64,000 nucleotides of DNA from Epiperipatus broadwayi (Eukaryota > Onychophora > Udeonychophora > Euonychophora > Peripatidae). The stretch is taken from the NCBI GenBank assembly GCA_028023455.1, contig JAQFVV010000187.1:248001-312000 (forward strand), written 5' to 3'. Of the stretch, positions 35,882 to 50,000 are shown piece after piece (the first letter of the stretch is position 1; each line of letters opens with the position of its first letter). The position numbers and the translations under genes were made by a program. The notes below the pieces were generated by a model, which worked only from the letters and a program-made list of their open reading frames with translations, was not told the origin of the DNA and did no database searches.

Positions 35882-38800
35882 GTAAGTTGTTTGTTTGTAT
35901 TCTAATGAAATATATACTTAAACTCAAAATAATGTGAGAACTTATCAGTTCTTTATATAACCGATTCTTCTTTTTAAAATTTTAATATTCTATATTGTTT
36001 GATGTTTTTATTCATTGTGCACTGCTTTTTTTTTTTATTACTGTGTTTATTACCTAGATTTCTGTGATTTTAATTTATTTGAAAATGTTTATTTTTATAC
36101 ATTGATAGAAGTTTTACCCCTTTCCTGATAAGTTTTTCTTCTTTTGTCTCAAATTATGTTAATGTGTTTCTTATGTGTATGATATTCTTCCTTAAAAGTA
36201 TCTAGTAATTTTTTTTGTAAGACAATCTAGAAATTGGATCTTTATTCTTCATTCAAAATTTAAGTTTTTTTTTATAATTCCAGAATAATGCAAATTGTTA
36301 GTTTCATGGCGTTATTATATCTCCAATCATATTTTGCCCATATCATCTTTTGGGCGCTTTTATTAAATTAAATCTTTATATGCTAATTTTTTACAACTTG
36401 TGATATTCATCATAGATTATAGTAAAAGTAGAATGAGGAATAATACAGTGTTAAAGCAATGCATTTGTTATATGCAAAATTCCTTCCTTTTTTTTTTTTT
36501 TTAATGCTTGGTTTAAACCTAGCTTTTTTTTTTCATTGTGAAGAAATTTTAGAAACCAGCTATCCAGGAATATAATATTTGCAATGTGAAATGTTTTCTT
36601 GAATATCTCTGCAAGTAATTTTTAGTGAACTTGTTAATTTTCAAAACAAAATTGCTTACAATTATTATATGTTAGATTGTTTTCATCTACAATTAATTAT
36701 TAAATATATTGAGAGAAATTCAAACTTTATTTAATTAAACTTTTCAAATATATATCTAGCCGTTAGTATAAATCACAATGTTTCAAGTAATATTGTTCTC
36801 TTTTCTTTGGATGTTGCATGCCTGACTAGTAACATTTTTAGCATGGAAATCAAATCTGACAGTTTAATAAATATTGAATTTAAGATGACATTAACCAACT
36901 AGGATATTCCATCATGGGCAACAGTCTTAAAATATTTGTAAGCTTAAAGTCATTAATATTCAAATATGAAAAAAAGAATATTGGACAGAGAAGAAAGCAA
37001 AAAGAAGAAAATTTGAAAAAACTGCTCACATGATAATGGCAAATAACCCAAAAGTCAAACTTATTATGATTATTTGATGTTTGGAAACCACAGATTAACC
37101 CTTGCCTTTAAGAAAAATGTTGACATCAAGAGGACTGACTGTTGTAAATAAATATATAAAATTTTTACTGACTGTTGCTTTTGAAAGAATAGTCTAGATG
37201 ATTAGAGTGTCACAATTAAATTCAATATTCTTGAATCTTAAGGTAATTGCCATGTTTACTGTCACTGCTAGATCAGCAGCAACTGAAGAATAGAGGAAAA
37301 TAATGCCCATCAAAATGATGTGCTACACTCTAGTCTTTATACTATTGCTAACAATTGAATGTATTCGAAAAGTTTAAATAAAATTTGAAGTTTTCTAAAG
37401 ACATTTAATTCTAGATAATGGAAATAGTCCATCACATAATTACAAGTAAAATGTCATTATTCCAAACTTTAAAAGACAAAATTGTTTAGAATTGTAATTA
37501 ACCATTCAGTTAAACATTATTGAAACCAATATTTAAAATCAAAAGTCTATTAATAATATTGTGATGCTATAGTTTGTACTATATTTTGAATTCAGATTTA
37601 TTTATTTTATTTTTTTTGTACAGGATTTTCAAATTAACTAAATTTTTAATGTAGCTTTATATTTGATGCTATAATGTCTTAATAAAGTAAATTTATTCAG
37701 TAATCCTACTGTTTTTTCTATATCAGTCTTCAATGAACAATTTTTTTTTATTATTAAAGATGAAATAGTTACATAACTAAAAACAAATCAAAACATAGCA
37801 CATGTAGTCATTGTCCAAGATTTTTGTCATGGTTATTCTTAGACAATAAAATGATGAGATCTAAATGATTCAAAATAGAATTGAAGAAAAATTATTAGTG
37901 TTATCTTCTCTAAAAATAGTAAACTTGCTTATAAGACTGAATCAAACTAAGATAAGTAAGTACTTTTGGTTGATTCTTAAAGAGTCTAATTGGGAGAGGG
38001 TTATGTTTATGTAATTACTTAAAGAGCCTACTATATCTTGTTTATTTTTTTCTTGAGTATTTTATAATATGGGTGCTTTTGTTACAAAAAAAAAAAATTT
38101 TATATTTCACCTTTTTATTTCTTATCTATATTTATATAGTAATATATGAATTATTTTGATTTTTACTAGCTTTCTATATGATATCTCAAGTGACAAACCA
38201 TTTTGGCTTTAATATTTTGTCTATATGGGTGGAGATGGAGAGGTTCATTGATATATCATAAGGTTAATAGATTGCTTCTGAGCTGCAAGCCAATATCATA
38301 AAATTATATTATGAGTTTTATTGCTCACTTTAAGAAAACAGATTTAGGCAGCAAACTTACAATAAAATCAACTGATAATGAAAATACTAGTTACATTTGC
38401 ACATTGTAACTGAAGGTCCAAAATGTCTCATTGAAATTGTCCTTTACAACAAAATCTTCAATACAATGTTGAAGTGTGTGACATCACTTCTTTTGACAAC
38501 ATTAATTCGTATGTGTTAGATAAAAATATCTGAAGTTATGCATTAAAAATAATTGTAGACATGTTAAGCAGGGTTTATAAATAAAACCTTTTTGTTGTAC
38601 CTTTTTATTTTTTTTATATTGGTCTTATAAGACCAGTTTAGAGAAGGATATACATGAGATTTTTCACAAATTGATCAATTTTTATAAAGTGGGGGGTCAG
38701 AGTGCATGATTACAATCATTACAAGCTTCAAACTTTTTGTAGTAATAATATTTCGAGTATAATTGCAACACTAGTTGATGTATCATAGCTTTTGATTTTA

Positions 38801-39532
38801 TGAATTGAGACTACTTTAAACATCAGGTTATTTTTGAATCATACTCATTCTACATAAATTGCTTATAAAATTGCAATTTTTACATTTACTCAGAATAATT
38901 TTTATTGGTCATTAGATTAGAAATTATTCACTTAATGAATAATATTATAGTAATAATTTTCATTACACCACTCACGCAACATAGGAACTAGTTTCTGTCC
39001 ACTTTTAACACCTTGTGGAAGAGTATTAAAAGCAGATAGAAACCATTCTCTATCTTGTGTGAAAATGGTGTGAAAATTATACTACAGAAATATTATTTAT
39101 TAAGTATGACAGATCTGTCTGAATTTTAAAGAATCATTATTTTAGTGATTGAGTAAGTCGAATTTTAGTCACCAAAACAGCTATGTTTTAATTATTTGAG
39201 TTTCAGAACTAAACTCAAAAATTCACTGAAGATGGTAGAATGAACAAATTATATATGAATACTTATTAAAACCTGATAAATATTGTAAAGAAATGTAGAC
39301 AAAAAAACACAAAACCATAATAGTATACATATAGAAATCATCATACATATGAACGCTTTAATTATGGAATTGAATTTTTTGACATGTTGACAGTTAAGTT
39401 TCGAGAATGTGTGAAAGCATATGTGTTGATGGCAATTATGTACATTTAAATTCAGTTTTTTTGTTGTTGTTTTTGATACTTCAAATCCTTTTTGTTTCGT
39501 TTGTATATTATAATCTTTTATTTCTGTTGTAG
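35882..39532. other. LRPPRC intron between exons c and d
   Basis: Mostly plain AT-rich intron with poly-T and poly-A runs. The one structured part is the small inverted-repeat element at 38949-39085. No other supported feature. Confidence 0.6.
38949..39085. mobile_element. Small palindromic MITE-like element
   Basis: The left arm agtaataattttcattacac and the right arm ggtgtgaaaattatacta are imperfect reverse complements around a core of about 95 bases. The core has a second pair, tagtttctg and agaaaccat-type sequence. No coding sequence. Borders are approximate. Confidence 0.5.
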
Positions 39533-39601
39533 ACTCCTGGGTTGAGGGCATATAATGCTAAATTGGCAAAACAATGCAATTGGTGGCTCAGTACTAATAA
39601 G
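39533..39601 (+). CDS. LRPPRC: LRPPRC-like internal exon d
   Basis: A 69-base exon of exactly 23 codons, phase 0 on both sides. Acceptor tttctgttgtag, donor GTATAT. It encodes TPGLRAYNAKLAKQCNWWL followed by STNK. The TPG-(I/L)RA-NA-L signature occurs at the same relative position in vertebrate LRPPRC (recalled, not searched). A 92-base intron separates it from exon e. This is one of the two exons that most securely identify the gene. Confidence 0.93.
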
Positions 39602-39693
39602 GTATATTGTAAAATAGATATAATGATTTTAGCTGCTTTTTTTTACTTTACAATTGTATTGTTATAATTTCTCTTTTTTTTTTTTTTTAAAAG
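39602..39693. other. Short LRPPRC intron (92 bp)
   Basis: GT at 39602 and AG at 39692-39693, with an uninterrupted pyrimidine tract before the acceptor. It is the only short intron in the window and fixes the join between exons d and e. Confidence 0.9.
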
Positions 39694-39784
39694 ATCGATT
39701 TTATAGAACAATTGGTTAATATAACGAAAGATGTCTTTGACATAAATCGTAATGCATTGTACTATTTTCTTCTTCAAGGCTATC
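39694..39784 (+). CDS. LRPPRC: LRPPRC-like internal exon e
   Basis: The exon follows a long polypyrimidine tract and an aaaag acceptor, and ends at GTAAGT after a single C. It encodes 30 residues, IDFIEQLVNITKDVFDINRN followed by ALYYFLLQGY, and the carried C begins an Arg codon completed by exon f. The human counterpart has 'LEKLVELTQKLF--DRDQMYYNLL--Y' here, so the match runs across almost the whole exon. It is part of a PPR-like alpha-helical pair. Confidence 0.93.
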
Positions 39785-40545
39785 GTAAGTATTTATGCTC
39801 CAAGGTTTAATTTTTCGTTATAATTATTATCTTTCTAGAATAAGATAAGTCTTTCTAAATAATAATATAATTGTAAAACACTTTCTTTTAAAAAAAAAAA
39901 GAATACATTGATTTTTTTATAAATGACAATTATAAGTTTTTAACTTCATAAGCCATCAATGTCTTATTCCCAAATGAAGTTTATATTACTAAATGAGGTT
40001 TGCATGAAGCATATTTGAACTTTTATATGAAATCACTAAGACAGCAAACATATTTCAAAAATTATTCTGAAGTATATAAAACATGAGATTTTTTTTTTAA
40101 TAAATTTTATTTCCGAATATATATCAAACTAAATTAAGATTGTCCATTTTTTTAATTTTGTTTAATTTAAAACTGAAATTAATACATATTTAGCTTAAAC
40201 AAAGGTATTGTAATGTGCACATAAAGATAATTTTTATTTTTTTATTTATTGAAGCATGTTTTTCTCTTAGTCTTATTTTCCCTTCAAAATGTAATTGTAT
40301 AGAACCTTTTCATTTTCATAAGAAAAGGGACAAGTTACTTAAATTTTTTTTTACCTTAGAAATGTTTTACAATTTCAATCATTGAAAAGGGAAATAATTT
40401 TATTTAAAGTTAAGATTAATTAATTGAATTAGTAAGAGTCAACAACAAATTAATATTATTTGCTATATGGAATTACATTTTGTTGATAAAAATGTTTTTA
40501 ACATGGAATTGTCATATTATCATACCTTTTTAATTTTTTTAGTTT
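39785..40545. other. Intron sequence, no gene seen
   Basis: First part of the intron after exon e. AT-rich, with no supported feature before the family A array. Confidence 0.45.
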
Positions 40546-41516
40546 ATTAGTTAATTAAACCACTAAATATCACATAATCACCATTTCTTATACTTGCTCA
40601 TAACTTATTAAACAGACAAAACCCTCCATACAGTAGTGGCACTCAGTGCCAGCCCAAGTAATCAATGGATGCCAAAAGGTTTGTGCATAAAATCCCTATC
40701 TAGTGCCTACTCATCATCAGTGAGGAGCCTTGGATCTGAGATCACTGCACCTAGATCTTAGGATCTAATGCAACCCTCCAGCAGCCATCTTTTATCTCTA
40801 CTTAACTACAAAATTATGAATTTAAAATTGAAAATAATAATATTTTCAATCCAAGCTCATTAGCTTATATAGTCATATAGGTCTGAACTCAGTTCAGTAC
40901 CCATACATTTTGGTGCCTTTAGTTCTTTAATAACCATAGCGATCAATATCCTATTGGACAGGATTGGTGTTAAACCACTATACGTCACATGATCACACCA
41001 TTTCTTATGCTTGTTTCATAACTGTTATTAAAACAGACAGAACTCTCCATACAGTAGTGCCACTCAGTGCAAGCCAGAGTAATCAATGAATGCCAGAAGG
41101 CTTGTGCATAAAATCCCTATCTAGTGCCTACTCATCCAATATCCCCAGACTAGTTTCTACTTTGTGGATTTGATCAGTGAGGAGTCTTGGATCTGAGAGC
41201 ACTGCACCTAAATCTTAGAATCTAATGCAATCCTCCAGCAGCCATCTTTTATCTCTCCTTAACTATAAAATTATGAGTCTAAAATGGATAACATAATAAT
41301 ATTTTCAATCCAAGCTCATTAGCTTATATAGTCATATAGGTCTGAACTCAGTTCAGTACCCATACATTTTGGGGTTTTTAGTTCTTTAATAACCATAGCC
41401 ACCACTATCCTATTAGGCAGGATTGGTATTAAACCACTAAACATCGCATGATCACCATTTCTTATGCTTGCTCATTACTTATTAAAACAGGCAAAACTCT
41501 CCACAAGCTAGAAACT
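40546..41516. repeat. Family A array, direct copies
   Basis: The landmark ctccatacagtagtg occurs at about 40630 and 41045, and a truncated third unit starts at about 41487 (gcaaaactctccaca). Spacing is 420-440. The units carry the same internal order as the 28.9-30.6 kb array, including gaactcagttcagtacccat and taaaccactaaacatc at unit junctions. All copies here have the same orientation. Confidence 0.88.
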
Positions 41517-43242
41517 AAACTTTTATAATTATTTTTGATTAGCTGTACAGCTATTACCAGCATAATTTTATAGTCTACTAATTTAGGAATGTAATTTAAT
41601 AATTGCTTCCTTGTCATGTAAATAATGGCCTACATAATCTTTTAGTACTATATGGATTTGATTGAATTAGTTTCTTACATGAAACAAGGCTATGACAGTT
41701 GTGAAAATGTTAGCACAATATAGTAAATCATGTAACATTTAATAATAACCTAGAAAAAATAAACCCTTGAATTTGTCATTGTTACGGAGAAAAAGAAATA
41801 TATAAAAAAGATATAATTATTAAACATGCTATCCTTGTATGCATGGATTGTGTGCTATGAGATGCATATCTTGTAGTTACCAAGTAATATATATTAATTT
41901 TTTCTGAGTATGATTAATTTTATATCATTTAGAAATTTTTTTTTCATTGGCATACATTTGCATTAATAAATGCTTGGTTTTTTATTATTCGTTTACCTTC
42001 TGGCTTACAATAGCTAAATACTTATTTTCAATCAATAATGAATAATTGTCTGGGTTGACTAAGATCATGTACTAGAAAAAAAAATCATAAGCCTGTTTAG
42101 AACCTGGAAAAATTTACAAATTTTATCCAATTCAGGTTCATATCCTGCATTATTTTGATATAAAATTGGTTATATTTATAGAAGTAATTAAAAAAAAATG
42201 AAAGTCTATAATTGTTCATAGAATTTTGGATATGTGTAGGGCTTTTTTGAAATACTTGTCTATTAATCCTATTTATTGGAAAAATAGTCTGAAAATAACA
42301 TTTCTGTAGCATGGTCTAATGTATTAGCTAAATGACAAATGATACAAACACAAGGAAATCGAACCACTGAATGGGAACATAATTAATTATTACAACTGTC
42401 TGTTTTTGAATTAACTGGAAAGATGCTAAAAATTATTATTATTAATGTTATTGTTAATCATTACTTAATGTAATATTTTATTCCTGTATTAATGTTATTC
42501 ATATTGAAATTGTTTATATTTGCAATTGTTGTTGGTGATTTCTGTTAAATTGTCATTAATTTAAGTGATTCACTTTCTATACCCATTTTGTTTTATTCTA
42601 AAATATATATATATATATAATAAAGTAACTTTTTTTTTTTTTGCATTATACGATAGTAGCATCTATTTCTAATCATAATCCTATTTAAGCATTATTTTGC
42701 CAAAAGTTAAGTACCTACAACTAATTTAATGCCAAATACTCATTAATTATAAATCTAAGTAGCTACATTTAAAAAATGTGATTTGGATTCAAACTAAATC
42801 TTAGTCATTAATTAATGATAATGTATTAAAAATAAAATGGTCACTGAATGATTGCAGTTCTTTGTCTAACCATGTTTCTTAATCAAAGGTCAGTTAATCA
42901 TAAATCAGTCATTGGATTCTACAAATATTGTTTCTTTGCTATTATTGTCTGCTGAAAAACTTTTTTAAGGCTATGAGAATAGATATGAAAAAGAGCCCTG
43001 ATATGGGTGAATACATTAAACCACACTTCTATGCATAAGTTGAAATAAACCAAATTATTATCTACCTTGTACACAATAATATTATGATCGTTTTAATTTA
43101 TCATTATTGTATATGGAAACAAACGTTTGAGTTTGCCTTCAAAATAGGCAGTAAAAATTTCAGAATGTTTTATGAAGAATTATAAATATTTGGTGTATAT
43201 AGTATATATTAATCTTTAAAAAATTCATATTTTGATTTGTAG
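41517..43242. other. Intron sequence, no gene seen
   Basis: AT-rich, with a (TA)n run at about 42603-42620 followed by poly-T. No supported feature up to the acceptor of exon f. Confidence 0.45.
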
Positions 43243-43394
43243 GGAAAATGGAAGATCCTCAGAAAGCCTTGGCATTGTGGACTGCAATGCAGGAAGAAAA
43301 TGTACAACCTACTACAGAATTTCTTCAGTATTTGGCAAGAATCTTAAAAGACCATCAAATTCCTATTCCTTTCTCAGTACCCAAATCAATTGAG
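43243..43394 (+). CDS. LRPPRC: LRPPRC-like internal exon f (PPR motif)
   Basis: Acceptor tttgatttgtag, donor GTAAAC, phase 1 in and phase 0 out. The first codon is the split Arg. The peptide contains DPQKALALWTAMQEENVQPT, a clear PPR motif (A-x-x-L-W-x-x-M-Q-E-E-N-V-x-P). It then reads FLQYLARILKDHQIPIPFSV and PKSIE. Vertebrate LRPPRC has 'W-KIQEENVIP' and 'LAEILRE----VPF-VPE' in the same order. This is the most diagnostic exon in the window. Confidence 0.95.
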
Positions 43395-45039
43395 GTAAAC
43401 TGTTTTTTTTTTTTGAGTTGATGTAAAAAAAAAATTTAAACTAGCATTTAATATTCAGTTTTTTTTTTTAATTTATAATATTGTATCTTCTCCATATTTC
43501 CATCAGTCCTTATCTATATGCAACAGATCGAAAAATATATATAAATATATTAATATATTAAATTCTCTATCCAAGGAAGATAGGGATAATAACTAATTGA
43601 AGAGTGATACAACCAAACTGCCATTGGTGGTAGTTTGCAACCAACTACTTGTGATTCTTAACACTTAAGTTTATTCTAGCATTTTAATTTTAAGATATAT
43701 CATGAAGTTTACAATCTTACACCATTAAGATGCAATAAATGTAAGCATATGGGTTTTAGTTTTTTTACTCCTAAAGACGATTGTTGACTGATTTGAATGT
43801 AAAATAAAAACTATCAAGTCTTTATTTGAAAGTCGCTTCAATCTATTCTTAGATTTTAATTTACAATTAAATTTTTTACTTAGAATTTTGTTTGAGAAAG
43901 TTGCAACATAATTCTTTTTTTTTATTATTCTGTAAAATTTTAAGCAAATCAAATTGTTACCTTGATTTATTTTTTTTTTTAGTATAATGTAAAGTCCATA
44001 TTAGTAATATGAAATTTCATGAATAGTAAATTCACAACTAATTTGGCCAGTTCATTTGTTCATATAATGGTTGCAAATTATGCATGAAAATAATACTTTA
44101 TCTGTTTTATATTGGGTTGCAAAGAAACAATAAAAATGTTATACTTTCAAGCACAGATGTAATATTCTATGAATTATCTGCAGTGAAATTTTAAGGACAT
44201 CAAATTTCTCTAAATTGATTTTCCAACAGTGTTATCCAAAATAAATAGTTTCAGTAGTCATTTATGTACACACTATATGATTCAAATAGAAAAACTTTTA
44301 CAAATAATAGATTTGTGTACTTAACAATATAAGATCAGTCCTCATACTTTAAAAAAAACATTTAAGTTATAAAATTGAACTGCTTATTAAAAAAGAAAAG
44401 TAAAAGTGCCCTTATTAACTTTCAAAATTCAATGGCTGCTAAAACAGTAATAATTTTCATATTGATATTTAAAATAAGTTATTTATATATACAGCATGTT
44501 AAATATATTTTCTTTTTAAAATAAAGCTTCTTTATAATCTAGAGAATATTGCAAGAATTTGCTCCTCAGATCTTTTGCTTCAGTAATACCTTCAATTTTT
44601 TTTTTTTCCTTTTAAAACATAATGAGATAAAAATATTCAAGAAAATCTTATGATTATGCAAATGGATAGCTTCATAGAAACTGAATATTAAATTTTGAAG
44701 CAAATATTAAAGGAGAAATAGAATATATATAAAAAAAAACTAATACAACTGGTTTTAAAACTATATATTGTCAGTAGTTATGCAAAAGTGTAGACATTTT
44801 AATTTTATTATACTCATTATTAAAAAGAAAAAATATTGATTGTTTTTCTTATAAAGATGTAAAATTGAATAACACTGTTTCTTTTAATGTTCTGCACTTG
44901 TAGTTGCATCAACAGAACTATTATACTGATGTCATTTTTTCACTCTTCTTATCATTTGTAATTTTAGAAGTCAATTTTATTTGCTTACATTCAAATTAAA
45001 ATTTTAAAAGTAATTTTTGTTTTTAAGATTTAAAATAAT
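43395..45039. other. Intron sequence, no gene seen
   Basis: First part of the intron after exon f. AT-rich with several poly-A and poly-T runs. No transposon or exon was recognised. Confidence 0.45.
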
Positions 45040-47050
45040 TAATCATCTTTTTCAACCATTATCAATCCACTACAGGATGACGGTTTCTCGAAATTGGATC
45101 GAGTTTCTCCAATCCAAAGTATCTCTTCTCCATATCTTACCAGCAATGTGATTTTTTTTTTTTTAGTCATTTATAATGGGATCTGATTTAAGATTTCAAC
45201 TGTCAGTCTACTATCATCTCTTTCACTAATATGTCCAACCCAACTTTATTTCACTTTCTTAATTTTTTCAATAATGTTAGTGATATTTGTGTGTTCTCTC
45301 ATCTGTGTATTTTGTTTTCAATCTCTTCATATTACTCATAATATACACTCTTTATACTTGTTGAGTGATCTGAAATCTCTGAATTGCTCTTGTATTAAGT
45401 GTGTAAATCTCAGATTCATAAGTAAGAATTGCTAAAAGCATCTTTAAAACATTTTCAGATTCGCTTTTAATATTATTTTTATTAAAGGATTTATCCAAGT
45501 TTAATTCTATAATTAATTTTATCTATTATGTTTCTGAATTAATAATCTAACCAGGTTATTTATAATTATCAATCTTTTTCTGAGAAAATCCATTTAACAT
45601 TATTTTAGATTATATCTTCTTTAACACCTTAAATATCAATATTTCAATTGCATTCTTTCAATCATCTAGGTACATATTTATCATTTAAATATTTGGTATA
45701 TAATTTTGCCAATAATTTTTCTATTTTTTTCATCTGCTTCTTTCAAAATATTAATAATTCCATCATTTCCTACAGCTTTTTCTTTTTCACAGATTTAATT
45801 GCATGTCTCAATTGTTTTTGTAAAATGCTTGAAAATTTAGAATATATAATGATTATAGGGGATACTTCTTTTTTCTTTATTATTATAGAATTTTTTGATA
45901 CATTTCATTATATCATCTCTCTTTAGTAATAATTTTATCTTTTTTTTTTGTCTTATTGCTGAAATAACTTTCCAATACCAAGTTATTTTTTTCACTTGCT
46001 TTCCTTGGCAATTCACAATTATATTTTTTTGTATCATTTTACAAAACTAGATATTCTTAATGAATCATTTTTAAGAAATATTCCTTTTCTTTTTATACTC
46101 TCTTGGCTCAGTAGAATATTTATCAATAAATTATCATATTAATTATCTTTTTTGCAGTTCTTAATAAATGTTAATTATCTTATTGATTTCAATCAAATCT
46201 GAATAAATTATTTGCAAGTTCTAATTTGAAATTTCTCAAGTTTAAGAATGTCAATTGTTAAACTGACTTTTTTAAAATTGTTTTTATTTCTCTAGTTTTG
46301 CATTGGCACATATTTTACATTTCAATAATCACTTTTTATATTAAATGTATTAAGACCACTATACTCTTAAAATACATATTTTCTGTTAGTCAAAATATAA
46401 TCTAATTCTGTTGTATTTTCATTTGAATACTTTTTTACCTATTTCTGTTTAACATTTTTCTCAAAGAAAGAATTCATAATATATAGTTTTTTGTAAACTC
46501 CACAAGTCTTCATATTTTTATCACTAAATTTACTGATCACATTTTCATCTTTCAATCATTTATCAAATCTGGCATTAAAATTTTTCATGGTAATTTTAAA
46601 ATGTTCTTTGATCAGATTAAATACACTTTGCACATTTAAATTATTTGCATTTGGTAATTTTCATTAATTTGAATAATTCATCTTATCACTCTGTCTGATA
46701 TATTATCAATCTCTACAATGTTGTTTTTCTATTTGTTATTTATAATGAATCTCACATCACTTGCCCTTCAGTGTTTTTTAGTAAATTACATATCCATATC
46801 TTAAATCAATTGACTCTTCGCCTTTTCATCTAGCTTCTCAAAGTCCAACATTGTCCCATTGCTTCTTCCAATTCATACAATCTTTCTTCACTTGAAAGTT
46901 ATCTGCAGTTGTAGGTATTTAAATAAAAGATTGTTATCAAATGACAGCCTGAGTCCATAATATAAGGATTCTTAGCATCCCCTATCTTCAGTAACCAAGT
47001 GCTATCTTGCCTAACAATTTTATAGCTTTCTAGAAATAAGCTTCATAATT
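45040..47050 (-). mobile_element. RTE/BovB-like LINE, second and older copy
   Basis: The + strand text follows the 5-7.9 kb copy in the same order and orientation: the 3' block caaccattatcaatccacta (45054), a 'aagtgt-ta--tctcaga' block near 45400, 'atatcatctctct' near 45910, 'gtcaaaatataat' near 46390, 'ctctgtctgat' near 46690, and the 5' block ttcttagcatcccct at 46969. Only a 66-codon piece of the linker/RT start stays open (46037-45837, containing KRDDIMK). It has many stops, and a central part of the RT is missing relative to the first copy. Confidence 0.8.
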
Positions 47051-50000
47051 TAAATTTCTCTTATTATGTAATATCTTATAAATTTTTTTTTTTTTTTTTT
47101 GTGGTTTGGGGGGGGGGCTTAAAAGAATCAAGAAGGACAAATTCCTAATAATCATTTCATATGTTATTGTCATTGCAGTTATTATTATTATTGATATAGT
47201 TAACGTACATGTATGGATTGATCACCAATATACATCTGCCAGCATGATGAGATTGCTGACTTTTTACTTTTAAATATCATGATCTTTCTTTTCATGTACC
47301 TGATAGTTCTTCATTGAAATATTGAGTTTTCTGAAGACAAAATGAATGTATTTATGAAGGATTGATCCTTTTTGGTTTTTGTAATGTATGTTTCCATTTG
47401 AGAAAAATAGATAATGAAAATTGTGCCTTTCTATACAAATGGATACCTATTTCATAATTGGAAAAATAACAAACCAATCTGTTTAATTTACTAGTAGTTG
47501 TTTTATAGACATCCACGCCGCATGATGGCGTGTTTTATATGCTAAAACACATAAAACTGCTGTTTATGCGGCCAAACATATTTTCGTGGCCATGTGTTAC
47601 ATGTATACAACAGTTCTGTTGAACTACACATTGCAGGCCGCATTGTCGCATCACAGTAAATTATTTCGGCAAATTCGCACACTTCACTTTTTTACAGTGT
47701 CATGTGAGGGGATGGTGTCTTACAATTATGTATAAATGGTTAATTATAAATAAAGTTTAATTTTTTTTTTATTGAAATCATACAATTTGATCAAGCAATA
47801 ATTATCGGAGTGTTTACACACTTCTGTAATCAAGTTTTAAGGTACAAAACCTTGTCAAAGGGTATATCTGAACAATACTTTGAAGGAGGTAATGTGTCAA
47901 ATAACGTATTCTCGATAACCTCAACGAGACAAAGAACACAGATAACCTAGACATTGTTCGATTCTTGCAATTAACAGCATTAACAACCACTTTGTTCAAG
48001 CTATACGTCTGATATATTACTGTATCCGCGAATAGCTTGTTTTTTTTTAAATTTATTTATACCAAAAAATAAACCGTAATAAATGTGAAATTTATTGATG
48101 CATACATTAATAACTAACGCTTGTATTAAGGAATTTAACTAAGATTTGGAATGGACTACGAATGATACGCAACACATTATTTATATTTAATATATTTTAA
48201 TTCTTAAATATAGATGAAATAACATAAATGCATTGAACGACACACGCAAGTGGGGTTATAAAGTAAACATATATAAAACAAATATTAGCAAGTAATAAAA
48301 TAAATAGTTGGCCTGATCTACAGAAGACGTATTTCCAATCCAGTTATTAAATTGATTATTAATTTATATTTTGTATTGTTCAAATTCACCACAAGATGGA
48401 CTGTTGATTTATTGTATTGATGTATTTTGATTTTGATTATTCATGATTATGAATTGTAAGTATTTTTATTTTTTATAATGCTGGTTGATGGTTAATTATT
48501 TTAGTTGCTCTGAGGAGTTAGCTGGCTGATCTCTTTGCTCTCTCTCTCTTTAATATCATGATCTCTTATATTAAATTTCATTATTTGAACAATCTTGTTG
48601 AACTAGGAGATGGATTTTTTTTCATCACTCCACCTTCACCATCTTCCCCCATCCTGTTACAATACTTTTCTCTCTTTTACAATTATTCATAGCAACCTAT
48701 AAATATTCTCATTTAAAATGTGGAATTCTCACATTATCAGTTAAGGAGTATAATTCTTTAATAAATTTGTAATTGTTATTCTGGAAAAAAAATATGAGAA
48801 GAAATAATTATTTACAATATAAGTCATAGATTATAAAGACAAACAATTATTACTTTTTTCTTTTGAATGGAAATTATATTTATAACAACTATTAATGTTT
48901 CCACCAAACTCCATTGGCCATTTTCTGAATTAACTGTTATTAGCTAATTTATAAACCATATTACATAAACATTCTCATTTAATCTTCTCTTTTTTTTTTA
49001 TCTTCCTCACTTCTGATTGCAAATGAGGGACTTAATCCTATATAACTTGACAAATTAATGAATAATAGTTGATTCTGAACATAGTCAATACAATTTAATT
49101 AAAATATAAAATGATAATAGGTAATTTTACAGATGAAAATCGTTTTGCAATTTATGTATGGAAGTAAATTTGAAAAGTTGTCAACTTCACTTATTGTGCA
49201 TAATACATTTTTACTATGGCTATCATACTGTTTGAAAAAATTAACAAATCACACTACAGTGTACATGCATTTCAGGAATAGCTTTTGGACTGCTGCAAAT
49301 AATCCACATGAATCTAACATCTGCCTAACTTATATTAATACCCTAATGATGACTGTCTTGGTGTCTAAGTACAACTTTACTATTGTTGTTGCTTACTACA
49401 AATTAGCCTATTCTAAAAATGACTATATTTTAATTAACGCAGAATCAGATTTTATTAATAACTTTAAATTAAGAAATCCAGCATCAAAATATGTTGTATT
49501 AGGCTAAGTCATAATAAACAATTGTAATGGAAAAAATATTCATACTTTGACATTAAATTACTAATTACATTATTTCTATATATCAGGTAATTATTTATTT
49601 GTGTGGAATGTTGATAGTGCTCCAAAACAGTTGACAAAGAAAGTTACTTCTGAAATGCACATATACTGCAAAACAATTTGTCAATTTTTTCTTGTAACAT
49701 AGAAATCATAGTAAAATATATAACATACGATGATTGAAACTGACATGTCTTCAAATTTTTTTATATCTAATTCAAACTGTATCATTTTTATATAATTTAT
49801 CTATTTTAATATATGAATTTTTTCTACAGTACAGGCTTCTTTCATACGACCCTCAACTATCCACATCATCTCATACTTCTGACATACTTGATCACAGTTA
49901 AATCCATCACTAACTTATATATTATTGTTCACTTTTACAATATATTTTGTATACTGCATCTTTTTCTTTGTAGGGATAACCTATTCTTGATTTTTTAACC

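Noticed and set aside
47215-47605. Short TG...CA element flanked by TGTA
   Set aside because: The flanking match lies in a self-complementary gtacatgtat context and the tips do not resemble the other elements, so chance is likely.
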